64,000 nt of DNA from Agarophyton chilense (lineage: Eukaryota > Rhodophyta > Florideophyceae > Gracilariales > Gracilariaceae). Made by a program: the position numbers and the translations under genes. The notes below the pieces were generated by a model. The model worked only from the letters and a program-made list of their open reading frames with translations. It made no database searches and had not been told where the DNA came from. The stretch lies in assembly GCA_030374765.1 (NCBI GenBank), contig JARGXX010000008.1, positions 310,001 through 374,000 of the forward strand, written 5' to 3'. Numbering within the stretch: the stretch's first letter is position 1; each line of letters begins with the position of its first letter. Positions 33,058 to 44,229 of the stretch are shown here, one piece after another.

Positions 33058-34389
33058 TCATAAAAAGTTGACCAGTCTCTTTTGTCGTGTTGTATCGTCT
33101 TTCCTGACGTGTTCCAGATATTCCTTGACCAAGTCTGGTACGTCGTGCTGTAGGCTTTCCAATGAGACCCAGTCGGTTTCGTTGTCCTCAAAGCCTTTCC
33201 ATTTTACCAAGATGTCCAGTTTTCCGTCTTCTTTTCTGATATCCTGGAACTCTTCGACCACCATTAGCTCGTTGTTTTGATAAGAAAGGTAATTTTGAAG
33301 TTCTTCGGTGATTTGAAAATTCTTGTTTAGGAAAAACTTCAACCGACGGCCGTGCACTAGTTCCTTCTTTCCTGAAAGTAAATATTCAACTTCGGAGATG
33401 TATTCGCCATTGCAGCTTGTCACTCAATACGGACCTGTCCAGTGTAGCGAGAGTTTCTTTTTCATTTTCTTCTGTAGCAATCCTTTCAACACAAAATCGC
33501 CCTCAGAAAAGTTCACCTTTCGTACTCTCGTTTTCCGATTGTGTGATTCTACCGCTGCTTTGCGTTTCTTGCTAGAAGCCGTGGCGACTTCTCGGTGCAT
33601 GCGTTCCATTGCTTCTCTGCACCGGTCGAATTCTCGCAATTGACTAATCTGTGCCTCGGTGATGGACACAGTTTCCAACTCTCCTTTGCGTTCCGTGAGT
33701 CTGGCGAATGGGCCGTCCTGCTTCAGCCCGGTAAATACTTCGAGTGGAATTCGATTCTTCAATCGCTTCAATGGAGAGTTGTTCAGTGCTGACTGCACCA
33801 GTGACATCACACTGGGCCATGAGGCGAATGGAAGCTGAAACTCTGACAGTAGTGCTCTCGCCGCTCTTACAAGCTCTCTGCACACTACCTCGACAGTACC
33901 GTTGCTCCATGGTGCGTAGGCCAGTGTGAAATGATGCTGAGTGTGCAAATAATTCTTGAGACTACGCGTCACTGTGTTCTTAAAATGGCTGGCTTGATCG
34001 GACACCCATATCCTCGACGTTCCGAAGGCGGCGAACCATTTTGTAAGCAGTTCAGCGCTTACTTCAGCCGTTGCTTCGGTTGTCGGTACGAGCCATAAGT
34101 AACCAGAAAAGTCGTGTTTGATCACCAGAACGTAGATGTGATGCTTCTCTCCTTTTCCAATATAGCAGAAGTCGAAATGGATTACTTCGTTGGGTTTCGT
34201 AGCATTGATCGCAGACCCAAGAGGCCTTGGCACGATAAATCCTGCGTGACTATCGAGGCAGTGGATACAGGATGCCACGAAGTCCTTCACATCTTTGTCC
34301 ATACAATCCCACCAGAAATGTCTTTCGATGTTTGCCTTTGTCACTTCCTTTGCACGGTGTCCTGTGTATCCGGTGTGTGCTGCGATCAA
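33058..34389 (-). pseudogene. Ty3-2 integrase and chromodomain
   Basis: Integrase: AAHTGYTGHRAKEVT and ASCIHC (HHCC), VIHFDFCYIG (first Asp), WVSDQASHFKNTV (second Asp), PWSNGTVEVVCREL (Glu). After WTGPY there is a TGA at 33424-33426, then the same frame goes on with VEYLLSGKKELVHGRRLKFF and the chromodomain MVVEEFQDIRKEDGKL, DILVKWKGFEDNETDWVSLE, ending near 33058. The chromodomain aromatic and acidic residues look intact. The single TGA is probably a mutation. Confidence 0.85.
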
Positions 34390-34394
34390 AACTC

Positions 34395-35318
34395 TTAGCT
34401 TGCACAGTGTGTCTGACTTCGGTACCCATATACGCCCTGAACTGTTTCGCCAAATGCCTTGATTCTGATTAAACTGCTAGGTGGCTTCTCTGGACTGCTA
34501 CGTTGTGAGTTCTCCAGGTCGTTAAAGTTGGGCCAGTCGAGTTCCGGCTTCAGTTCGGGGCTTGTTGGCGCCATGAGAACAGTCTTGCAGGCCCTCAGAG
34601 TGGCTACTTTGACTATGACAGGACTTTTTACGGCCCAACGTGTCATCATATCAGCCCAAACATTCCGTTCCCCCGGTAGGTGCTCTATGATGTACCTGAA
34701 ACAATTGAGCTTCATTGCCCATCTCATCAGCTTGCTAGCCGTGTGGCGTGGTGTTCCAGGGTTTCTTCCGTACGGTTCGTACATGTTGACGAGGTTTGCC
34801 TTGTCCGTGAAAATCGAGACCGACCGACCGGATACGAGATAGTCCAGCTTACTCATAGCCTCGACGATGGTGAATCCTTACTTTTTTGGGGTGCTCCAGT
34901 GATCTGCGGCGCCGTGGAAAGCTCCAGAAAGGAATGCGAGGGGCCCATCGTCCTGGTCCCCGAGGTCGAGTTTGCGACGCTCTTCCGGGATCTGGGTGAG
35001 AATTGCGGCCCAGTGGGTTTCAGAAGCATCGGTGAACAGGCAGAGAGTGTTTCCTTCTTTTGGATAGGACAGCTTTGTTGCAGATATTAGAAGGCGTTTG
35101 ATATCGTCAAACGCGACCTGGTGCGTGGGGTTCCATTTTTCAACTACGCTGAATTTCCTTACTGCACACTTCTTTCGTGAGCCTGCTTCCTTGTACATCT
35201 CTTCCATGAGATCGTGCAATGGCTCTACTTTCTTGGCGTAGTCTGGGATAGACGTACGCATCCAATTAGTAGCGCAGAGCAGTTGCTGTAGCTCACTTGC
35301 GGTGTTCGGAGCTTTCAT
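34395..35318 (-). pseudogene. Ty3-2 RNase H region
   Basis: Contains LQQLLCATNWMRTSIPDYAK, LCLFTDASETHWAAILTQ (first catalytic Asp), LAFLSGAFHGAADHWST, then a stop at 34878 and continuation MSKLDYLVSGRSVSIFTDKA and YIIEHLPGERNVWADMMTRW. RNase H follows RT directly in Ty3 elements. Its frame is that of the RT, and it is broken only by the stop. Confidence 0.8.
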
Positions 35319-35447
35319 GTCGATGAGAACCTTGAATGAACGTGGTTCATACTGTACTCAATCCTCTGAGATGATACGTCCACAGAACTTCACTGTTCTT
35401 TGAAAAAAATGACTGTTCTTTGGGTTTAGTCGGAAACCAAATCGGTG

Positions 35448-36074
35448 TCATACTGCTAAAAACTTCTCGATGGCTACCAAAAGTTCGCCCTCGTCTTTTG
35501 CGTGTAGCAGGTAGTCATCTACACATTGAATGAGGTTGGGCACTTCTTCCGCAAAGGCAGTCTGGGTGCAAGCTTGGAAATGGTTTCCCGAGTCTGTACC
35601 TCCCTGCAAGATACGTCGCGGCGAATATATGCCCAGCGGTGTCTGGATAGACATGAGTTCCTGCGAGTCAGGAGATAGTGCGAACTGCCAATACCCGTGG
35701 CAGAAATCGATGTTGGCGAACACTTTCGAGCCTCCGCACTCCTGTAGCTTCGAATCGAGATGTGGCATTGCCGACTGCATGGGTATGGTTTTGGAGTTTA
35801 CGGAGCGGAGGTCGACTGTGAAGCCCAGTTTGTCAGTCCCGGGCTTTGGTACAGCCAGGGCGGGACTGGCCCACTTGGCTGCTGAGTTTCTATACACTGC
35901 GCCGATTTTTTCCAGCTGCTTGATCGTGTGACTGATGAAAACTCGCTGATTCTGGGCGTAGCGCCTCTGAGGGCAGCAGATTTGGCTCCAGGGCGCAGTT
36001 CGATCTCCAATGGGGACACTTTGGCGGGTGGATTCGGACCGAGCTTTATGCGAAGGATTGATCGATACTCGCAT
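35448..36074 (-). pseudogene. Ty3-2 reverse transcriptase
   Basis: Has KWASPALAVPKPGTDKLGF, TVDLRSVNSKTIPMQSAMPH, VFANIDFCHGYWQFALSP and IQCVDDYLLHAKDEGELL. The catalytic motif is CVDD where Y-x-DD is usual. The upstream end overlaps the protease frame and is shifted relative to it near 35930-36070. A stop follows FLAV at 35448, and the thumb region continues with breaks to 35320. Confidence 0.8.
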
Positions 36075-37009
36075 AGTATTCTCCTCAGCTCGCGAAGTCC
36101 CTCATTACTCATCCCGTTCTTCTGGGCTTCCTCCTGCAGGGAAGCGAGAGCTTTATCGATTTCAGTGGGGTCGTCCATTCCGGATCCAGCCGTGAGGTGT
36201 TCCAGGGGTTCAATTGGGTCGTCCTCTGTGTCTTTGTAGGATACAACACGGTAGTTACCCTTCCCAGTAGGTACACCGACGCGGCTGATACGCATACCGT
36301 TGATCGCCGGGCCCACCTTCTCGAAATGGTCGTCTGGATTGAATCTTATTGCATTGAGAAGGGGGCGTCCAAGAATCACCCCTTCCATACTCTGATCCGT
36401 AATGAAGAACACTACTCCATGCAGAAGTATAGGTATCTTGGTCCTGGGCAGGGTTAGACCTAGCGACATGGCCACCTTCTGCTTTGATATGGACACGATT
36501 GGGGCTTCTTTAGTGCTCTCGACAGCAGTCTCGAGTTCGATGGTTTCAGGGAGATCGATGACTTCCAAGTTGCTTCCGGTATTGACTTGCTTCATCAAGT
36601 TCCTTGGTATAGCACTACAGTCGGCGCCAGAGTCTCCAATTGCGACTGCTGCGACTCGTTCGTCGAATGCAATGTTGTACCTTCCATTGCTGCTTGAATG
36701 GCTTGATAAACGAGCGACTTTGGTGCTCCTCTTTTCCTGTTTCTCTGCAAAGAAATCGTCCAGAAGCTGGTTCAATTCATCGGCGGAGGTAATAATACAG
36801 TCTCGGATTCGGTGCTTCTTGCCGCATTTCTTGTTCAGGCAAGGCCTCGTCCACATAGTACCGTCTATGGCGGTTTTCTGTGAACTTGAGTTCGATGAAT
36901 CTCGTTTCGAACGTTTGCGACCGCGCTCCATATCTTCGGGTTCACTCTTCTTCGAAACGTTTCCTCCGTCGCGCTCGTGCAGCTTCGACGTTATGCACTT
37001 CGACGGCAA
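35798..37009 (-). pseudogene. Ty3-2 gag C-terminus and protease
   Basis: 403 codons. A basic Ser-rich region precedes a Cys/His cluster (CLNKKCGKKHRIRDC), then RVAAVAIGDSGADCSAIPRN, the canonical DSGA protease loop, and GVILGRPLLNAIRF, the second protease block (I-L-G-R). The C-terminal part runs into RT sequence (SPLEIELRPGAKSAALRG) before losing the frame. Confidence 0.8.
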
Positions 37010-37124
37010 GAACGCTGGCGCGTTTCATAAAATGGGATATGCTTGCTTTTCGTGCGGCTGTCCAGTATGACTTCTCGTTCAGTAGAAAAATACGTAGCTC
37101 AGCGGATTCCACGGGATTGATTAG

Positions 37125-37532
37125 CTAAGGGACGATTGTCTTGCAGATTTCTTGATCTTTCACGACATCCGATGCATTGTTTCTGTCCAAATGCATGACT
37201 TTGATCACGACAAATTCTCTAACAGCTCCACCTGGCTCCCTAGGACATGTTCGGTACTTCACTGCATCCAATGACGTCTGTACGCGTTGCGCCAGGTCCT
37301 TTGGAGCTTCTTTGAGAGCATTTTCAAACCAGTTCTTCACCACTTCGTCAATCGCGTCCTTGACTGTGCTTGCGCCATCTATTTCTCCCAAGATGCACAG
37401 ACTGTGTAGCATTTCCGGCTTGACGCACTGTCGAATCGTGGCTGGTTGAATGTGCTCTGCAGTAGCGCGAGTCTGGTTAAGGTCAGCCATATATTCCTTA
37501 TAGGCGGCATACTCCACTTCGAATTTGATCAT
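37125..37532 (-). pseudogene. Ty3-2 gag N-terminal part
   Basis: 135 codons, MIKFEVEYAAYKEYMADLNQ, with EVVKNWFENALKEAP and MHLDRNNASDVVKDQ. It has the layout of the Ty3-3 gag start (EYAAYK versus KKRELYEKQ). The frame stops at 37125, about 115 bp before the next fragment, so an indel or stop separates the two. Confidence 0.6.
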
Positions 37533-37648
37533 GTTCGGCTGTGTAGGACTCTCCAGCCTAGGCGCCTAAATAGTTGACACAACTCCGTACTTCGACATCA
37601 AGTTAAGCGCAAAAAGCAAACAGTGTACTCTTTCGAGGCAAAGCGCTT

Positions 37649-38019
37649 TGTTGACGTGTCGCGATTCGCGCTCGTCGCGCGTGAAGTAAAAGGTTGGGCA
37701 TCAAGAGAAGTTCCGCGCTGTGTCGGATGCCCCCAGGCTCTTTGGCAGAGTCTGGTATTCTTTATTATATAGTAGTCTGTGGTGCTCCAGTACCAGCTCG
37801 TGGGTTGCGCTTCTGGGTTTTCTATGATGCGTGCGATGCGTAGGTGTCGCTGTCGTCCAGCAGCTGTCTACTTCGAAGTCCTACGTAGTCCAAACGCCCT
37901 CATCTCAATCCAGACTACGGTCTACTCTGGGCTGCAGTTGCGCTATTTCATCCCAGTTCCGCAGCACCCTGCTTTGGGATGCACCTACGCATCCCAGGTG
38001 TGCTCGTGGGTGGTCAACA
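37649..38019 (-). repeat. Ty3-2 5' LTR
   Basis: 371 bp, TGTTGACG to CAACA. A TATA-like run (TTATTATATAG) lies at 37761-37771. Confidence 0.9.
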
Positions 38020-38024
38020 GCCTC

Positions 38025-39168
38025 GCACTTTCAAAAAGACCAAAACATTTTTCCAGAAACAAACACCCGCCCACCAGCAAAATCCAATCGGCAAACAGAG
38101 AGCCCACTACGGCTCAAACTCACCCCCCCCCCCCCCCCCCCCCCCCCCCCGGCCGGCAAAACAAGCCCCACTGACCGCACCACTCAATCATTCTTCTACT
38201 GGCACGTTGTCCTCAAACACATCAACCTCAACCAATTACAAGCCATGGCGCTGAATGACTCGCTACCCCTCCTCCACAAATACCTTCGCTAACCTTCACA
38301 TCCAATTACCTGCTCTTCATGTCCCCCCGCCAAGCAAACACCACACCCACACCGCCGCAAAACACCCAACTACATCATAAGTGCATACATCAGCAGCGAT
38401 ACCTGCGGCCCATTCTAACCCCCCTCACGACACGGAAACATCCATTTTGTCACATACTTAGATGCCGCAAGTCGACCGCAAAGCAGTCCAGCAGACGACA
38501 CCACTCGCCATATTCTTCATCATCCCACATCATGGACGGCCTCCCATCATATATCGCACGGACAATGCGAAAGAGTATCAAATACATGAGATAAATGCAC
38601 TATACAACCTCCATGGAATACAGTACCACTCCAACACACCAGATCAGCCTCAAGAAAACTCACTCGCTGAACGCATAAACCGTACCATCGTCACAGCGCA
38701 CTAGACGAATCGCTTTGGGAGGACGCCATGAAAGATGTAATATTCAAATGCAACATAACCACCGATGACACAAGAGGCAAGACACCATATGAACAATGGC
38801 ACAGCCAACCGCCCAATCACCTCAAGATTTTCGCCTTCGACCAGCTTGGCACCATACCCAACTACCACACGCACAAAAAGAAGCTAGAAGCACGATCCCA
38901 CCCAGCACGCTTCATTCACAATACATCCCTAACCCACATCCTCGGTCTCAACATCACAACCAACCAGTACAACCACCTACGATCCATTGACTTCAAGCCC
39001 TATTATCACCCACTCGACCCTCTCTTCTACAATACACAAGCGTTTCAGGTCATCACCGCGATCCCTAGCAATATAACCTCCGCCACACCCCCCTCCATAA
39101 TCTCTCCCCATCGCCCGCCGATGTCGCCACGCCTCACAATGGGCTCTATCTCACAACGCCGAACTTGA
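38025..39168 (+). pseudogene. copia-5 integrase, second part after Ty3-2
   Basis: After the duplication GCCTC, a stretch with a 28-base C run (38123-38150) leads to FYWHVVLKHINLNQLQAMAL, the zinc-site helix before integrase. Then come TPLAIFFIIPHHGRPPIIY, RTDNAKEYQIHEINALYNLH (second Asp), DQPQENSLAERINRTIVTAH (Glu), a TAG at 38702, and CNITTDDTRGKTPYEQWHSQ. Frames change near 38300 and 38460. No active protein is possible. Confidence 0.8.
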
Positions 39169-39835
39169 CACCCTACACAACACCAAAACAATACAATGGA
39201 TCCTAACTTACTACCTACCGCACCCACTCAAAACTATCCCCTTAAAAATGACATATCGCTACAAACGTTGAGATGACGGAGAAATTGAACGAGATCGCGC
39301 AAAATGCATAGTAAGAGGAGACCAAATGAAACCACACATTCATTTCGAGCCCGACAAAATCACTACATACACAGCAGAACCACCCTCAATACGCCTAATC
39401 ATGTGCTTGGCAGCAGAATTCAACTTGAAGCTAGAACAATTCGACATTTGCTCCGCTTTCCTTCATGAGAAATACAGTCACACCTCACAAGTCTATGTAC
39501 GACAAATACCTCGATTTGATGGCAGCTACAAACACACCTGCAGCGCAAGAAAGCTCATTGGTAATCTATACGGAACCCCTCCCGCTTCTCACATATTCTT
39601 CGATGGACTCACCACGTTTCTCAAATCTCAAAACTACGAACAAACCTCAATTGACCCCTTCTTTTTCATTCGCTACACCAGGGACTGCCTCAAAATCATT
39701 TCAATAACAATAGATGACTTTCTCGTTGCAGCACCCACTTCAACACCAATCGATACTCTGTTTCACACTCTGACAACCAGATACAAAATTAGTCCTCTCG
39801 GAGAACCAAAACTGTTTCTAAACTGGTCTTTGTAA
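39169..39835 (+). pseudogene. copia-5 reverse transcriptase
   Basis: Starts with TLHNTKTIQW, then a TGA at about 39273, RAKCIVRGDQMKPHIHFEPD, RLIMCLAAEFNLKLEQFDIC, SAFLHEKYSHTSQVYVRQIP and ISITIDDFLVAAPTSTPI. The active site reads TIDD where copia usually has YVDD. It ends at GEPKLFLNWSL followed by a stop at 39833. The first Asp (QFDIC) and both active-site Asp residues are present. Confidence 0.8.
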
Positions 39836-40771
39836 CGCTTCACAGACGGCTCTATTCACATTTCGCAACCCCACACAATTCGGAAAATTCTGGAGAAACA
39901 CAATATCCATTGCTGCAATCCCAAACCGACACCCAACGTCGACAGCGCTAAATCACTATGCACGTCCAATTCATCTGCTTTCATTCCCCCCGACAAGAAC
40001 ACCCCATTCCAGCAAACTGTTGGTGAACTGCGCTACATTGCGGACTTTACCCGCCCGGACATCGCCCATGCAGTTAGCCGCCTTGCCATTAACATGCACA
40101 GTCCCACCGAAAGCAATTGGGGACAGCTGCTCTATCTGCTTAAATATCTCCGAGGCACGTCCTCGAACAGAATTCTTTACAAAAGTCCTCGTTTCGAGCA
40201 ACTATCATCCTACTTCGACGCAGGCTTCGCCAATACAGCCGACTTCAAATCCTATAGTGGAATCATTCACATTCTTTCTAACAGCCCTATCATGTGGCAA
40301 TCGGCCAAACAAAAAACTGTCGCTCTATCGACGTGTGAAGCAGAATACTTGGTCGCGTCCGCAGCTGTGCAACGAACCATTTGGCTAAGGCGTTTACTCT
40401 CGGATATTGGCTTCTCTAACGCTAAGGCAACTTGCTTTTACGTGTTCAATAATGCTGCTATCCGAGTAGCTAAACAAACCGCCCCAACCAAGCGCCGTAA
40501 ATACATCGATCTCCGTCACCATCACCTACAAGAACCCGTCCACAACAACTGCATTTCTATCAACCACATACCAAGCACACGCATGCTTGCCGATATATTA
40601 ACCAAGCAACTCAAGAAACAACCTTTTCTCACCCTCAGATCGTCGCTGAACGTCATTCCCCCACCAACCAGCCCCTTTCTTCAGCGTGCAGTGGAATGTC
40701 AGGCTGCACAACCTTCCCACGCTGATGAAAGCTCTTCTCAGGCTGCACACACGCAAGACACGTACGCATAG
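39836..40771 (+). pseudogene. copia-5 RNase H
   Basis: After the stop comes VGELRYIADFTRPDIAHAVS, then SNWGQLLYLLKYLRGTSSNR, SSYFDAGFANTADFKSYSG (first Asp), IMWQSAKQKTVALSTCEAEY (catalytic Glu) and INHIPSTRMLADILTKQLKK, the usual copia end. The frame runs through the start of the 3' LTR to 40771. Confidence 0.85.
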
Positions 40772-40839
40772 CACACTCATAGGCTAGCCTAGCCTCCGCC
40801 GTCGCTTCAGTAAAGTCGAGTCAGAGATCCTCCGTCACA
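40697..40839 (+). repeat. copia-5 3' LTR
   Basis: 143 bp, TGTCAGGC to GTCACA, followed by AAATC. Keeps both copies of the CAGGCTGCACA repeat lost from the 5' LTR. Confidence 0.88.
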
Positions 40840-40886
40840 AAATCTAAAAAAACCTAAAACCCTTAATAAAAAGGTTAAATGATACG

Positions 40887-41040
40887 ATTCGGGGGGTGAC
40901 CGCTTGCAGATTTAGACTACCCCAGGGGTGACACTGCCCGTAGAGGTTGTTTTAGGGGTTTAGCTTCAGGGGTTTTTGGGGTTGTTTGCACCTGTCACCC
41001 CAAGGTGGTCTAATCCTGCACGCAGTCACCCCCCCCGAAT
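40887..41040. repeat. Imperfect inverted repeat, possible MITE or foldback element
   Basis: Left arm 40887-40932 (ATTCGGGGGGTGAC...GGGGTGAC) pairs with right arm 40994-41040 (GTCACCCC...CCCCGAAT) around a 61-bp loop rich in GGGGTTT runs. The arms agree at most positions over about 46 bp. No coding capacity. A clear target duplication was not found. Confidence 0.6.
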
Positions 41041-41056
41041 TGCACAAATCTCCCTA

Positions 41057-42754
41057 CTAAAAAATATGTAAGCTGTATATAAGTCTGACCATTGAACTCC
41101 ATATGAACCTCATATACCTTCTGTGCTCACCAGTGTTAGTTCGCAACACGATAAAACCACCTGACAAAGTCATACTCAAAAACTCCGAACCAGTAACCCC
41201 TCGCGACCTTCCTCGAACCCACTCACCATCCACGAACCCATCAAACACAACTTGCCGGTAGTAAATGTAGGGAAAATATGTCTTCCCTTTCCAAGTCACT
41301 GCCATCTACTTCTACGGTTCCATAGAAGAATGAACAATTTTAGATGGATATGTCATATTCGAAATTATAACTGGTGCAGGTGAGTTCAGAGCGCTTGTGA
41401 TTATCATCTCCGTGCCTGACATCTGTTTTCAAATTACGGGCGCAATGTGGGCGCTAGGCGCCTCAGACGCATCATTACTAGTGACTAACTGTGAGTTCTT
41501 CATGGTATCGACCACTTTCACCAATTCACGACTGGCGCAAGGTCTTCTTGCCACGTCTTCGGAAGTGAAATCCATCGTGTAGTAAGGTGCGACTGTATTG
41601 GAGCGCGTTCTTAATAACTACACATTCGCCCAACTTCCTGATACGAAGAGCGAAAGACACATGGTTGAATTTGGAAATTGTAGTATCACCATTTTTGATG
41701 ACGAAATCATCGTTCTCTGCGAAGTCGGAGGGCAGGAGGCCGACTGCTTCATCAGCGGCCTCAAATTCGCGAAATCCATAGCCATTCAATATCACATATG
41801 TCTTGGGAGATATAGATGTTGTAGTATACATCACCCCTTCCATCACTTCACGGATGCCGTATTCATCTGCAGTGCAAACGCCAGCACATACATTCATTCC
41901 CGATTTCGACACTTTCACGATGTTGTTCCCATTTCTACCAAATATTCTTGGCTGTTCTCGCGATCGGCATATACATATAGAAGTGCATTACCATCATGAT
42001 CGGTGTAAATGTATGACCTCTCCGAAGAGTAGACGACCGGGCTCACGTTTCCAGCTTGCAGAAGAGTGTACTTATTATCGCTGAAGCATTTCATTACGGT
42101 GCTGCGGACTTCAGTATCATCATAAATTTCAACACTAAACAAGAATCCTGGACGGAAATGAATTTGGAAATATTTGGAAACGGCTATGACATCGATTTCC
42201 AACTTTGATACTGAGAACACGCATCACAACACACGACATCTGAAAAGTCCTCCTCAGCTGTTCTCTTCGCCTTCCAACATTTTTACATCAAGAAAAGTAG
42301 TGCAGTTGAGGACAAGTATTGAAAAATGAAGCGGCATAGTGTGGTGAGAGATATTAAGTTGCTGATCATAGTTGAAGTTGTTCTCGAGTCGAGAAGGATA
42401 GAAATTTCCCTCCCATCTCAGCCTCATTAAGTTGTTAACGTCACTTACAGGAATCGTTTTCGTCTCGGATCCGTCCACAATGCTCAACATCATGAAGTCG
42501 GGATACCAATCTACAAGAGCAAAGGCTTCGTTCGTTGAAGAATGAACAAGTTTCCATTCCATATTGTTAGGCTGCTCGGCTCTTTCCACATGCACAAGTG
42601 CAGGAAGCGCTCGTTTGATAACCAAGATAATTTTCCCCATTTTCGTATTTGCATTGAGTGCCATGAAGTGCCCGTGTATTGGATTATTGACTCCAACGGC
42701 AAAATGGGAAATAGTACATCCCCGCGTGTGTTGTCCTGCTTCGTCTTCCTCCAA
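41057..42754 (-). pseudogene. Broken gene of unknown function
   Basis: Four open segments on the minus strand: 42254-42754 (frame a), 41915-42220 (frame a), 41526-41918 (frame b) and 41057-41527 with three stops (frame a). They follow one another with small gaps and give a coherent protein-like sequence of about 550 residues, without low complexity and without transposon motifs. Phrases include HFAVGVNNPIHGHFMALNA, WKLVHSSTNEAFALVDWYP, YILNGYGFREFE-like (VILNGYGFREFEAADEA) and WKGKTYFPYIYYRQVVFDGF. I do not recognise a domain. Two TGA codons between the first two segments could be a short intron, but no good splice pair was found. Most likely a decayed host gene. Confidence 0.5.
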
Positions 42755-43881
42755 GCGGACGCCGCCTGTATTTATGGTCCCCCCTAAAAGCGGCTCGTCA
42801 TAGATGGGTCAAACGCCGGTCGTCTTACGTGTAGAGTCGCTCTAAGCGTTAGACGTATCACATGCTTCTCACATGTGTGAACCTGATTGTTACATCCGTC
42901 TCAGAGGATGAGGAGGCATCTACCGCCCGTCTCGCGCGGTAGGATGGCCCTAGCATATTAGCTCTCACTAAAAGCGTTGAGGATCAGCACTGTAGTCTGG
43001 TATTCAACCTCTCAGTTCAGAACTCGAAGAGTTCGGAGTAAGCTACGTTCTCACTACCTGTCATTTCAGAACGGATGTCCGGAATAATCAGCATAGAAAG
43101 CGATAACTTGCCACGTTATGTTAGGAATAGGGGATTCCGGATTAATCGCCAGTGAGAACAGAGTTGTGGGTTACACGGATTGTTTCAGTTTACGTCTTTT
43201 TCTGCCTTCTTTCCTGATGGAGGATTAATGTCATCTCTAGTTCTTAACTAAGGCTATGATTACCCTCCAGCAATCTGATATTCTCAAACTGTCCGCTGTG
43301 GTAACCTACATTTGTTCTGTTCTGTGCTGTTCCATACTAAACGGCTACATATGCGCGTGTGCGCGCTTGCGTCCAAACGTCTTATTTCGGTTCCGTTACA
43401 CTATGTGGCGAACTACGCTAGTGTTAATGATGAGGTTCGATGCTCCCGTTCACTTGGAGGTGGGAATTTCGCGGCTTACGTACCGCAACATTGTCTCCTG
43501 ATTGGGACACACCAAGATCTAGAACATGCCTGCTACCGTTCTAATTCACACGTGTTGTAGGTTGCGGAACCTGTTTGGCTTCGGTCCGACCAAGCATATC
43601 CGGATATGGCTATACTGTTTTGGATCGGTACGACCTAGCAGAGCCAAATATGGCTACACTTCTCTCTTTAAAATACAGAGTTCTGTGCGGGCGTACTTAG
43701 ACAAGTTTTTTTGGCGTGTTCTTACGCCGCAGAAGATGCTTCAGCGTAACAGCGACGTCTTCGTAAATTCTCTCGAGTTAATCCGGATTATCTTTGCCAG
43801 CGCTTAGTCCTTTCCAACATACTTGTACTCTTAGTCCCTTTTCGGCCTATCTATTGTTATCAGTCGAGCCGCAGGCATTCA
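42755..43881. other. Intergenic stretch
   Basis: No supported gene. A 7-bp stem (CTACCGC at 42920, GCGGTAG at 42936) forms a short hairpin. Repeated AATATGGCTACA-like words occur near 43600-43655. Confidence 0.35.
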
Positions 43882-44217
43882 TGTTTCAAATGTCATTACG
43901 TGTGGTATTATTGCTTTAGTGTTCAGTAAACGGTCATAATAGTACTTGATGATTGTATAAAGTACACTCGAACGCGGATAATTCTGTGAAGTGTTGACTT
44001 GAGTTCGTTTTCTTCGATTCAGTCTCTGTTCTTCTTTCCTTTTATAGTGCTTTGAAGCACTTGTAATTTGTTCTAGACGCATATCATTTTCTTCTAAGAT
44101 AGTTCTTGCATTTTCTACATAAAGTTCTATAGAAGCTTCTAGATGCTTCCACATTTTTCTATCACATACAGCAGTTTCCAGTTGCCTTCCGAAACCTGCT
44201 AGAGGTTTATACAACAC
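43882..44217 (-). repeat. copia-6 3' LTR
   Basis: 336 bp. In element orientation it starts TGTTGTATAAACC and ends TTTGAAACA. A polypurine tract GAGAGGGGG (44218-44226) precedes it, right after the RNase H stop. No 5' copy is present to compare. Confidence 0.65.
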
Positions 44218-44229
44218 CCCCTCTCAACT

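Larger units (their letters stand above)
32643..38019 (-). mobile_element. Ty3-2: chromodomain Ty3/gypsy element inserted in copia-5
   Basis: 5377 bp with a 372-bp left LTR and a 371-bp right LTR, both TGTTGAC...GGTCAACA, and a perfect 5-bp duplication GCCTC (32638-32642 and 38020-38024). Minus-strand order is gag, protease, RT, RNase H, integrase, chromodomain. The two LTRs differ at roughly 14 positions, about 96 percent identical by eye. A solo LTR of this family lies at 57232-57602. Confidence 0.92.
30694..40839 (+). mobile_element. copia-5: Ty1/copia element interrupted by Ty3-2
   Basis: Bounded by LTRs at 30694-30791 and 40697-40839 and flanked by the perfect 5-bp duplication AAATC (30689-30693, 40840-40844). 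Ty3-2 sits inside at 32643-38019. Without it the element is about 4.8 kb, with gag, protease, integrase, RT and RNase H in copia order on the plus strand. It lacks the Tudor-like module and has its own sequence style, so it is a different lineage from copia-1/-3/-4/-8. Frameshifts and stops are common. Confidence 0.9.

Noticed and set aside
32819..33063. Open frames in Ty3-2 LTRs, also at 37779-38174 and 57356-57622
   Set aside because: The same open frames recur because the LTR is repeated three times. They do not encode a conserved protein in element context.
42920..42942. Hairpin as a terminator or RNA gene
   Set aside because: A 7-bp stem with no U tract, conserved partner or neighbouring gene is not evidence of function.
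43879..44217. 112-codon open frame on the minus strand
   Set aside because: It begins exactly at the copia-6 LTR start and lies wholly in the LTR. No domain, so treated as LTR.
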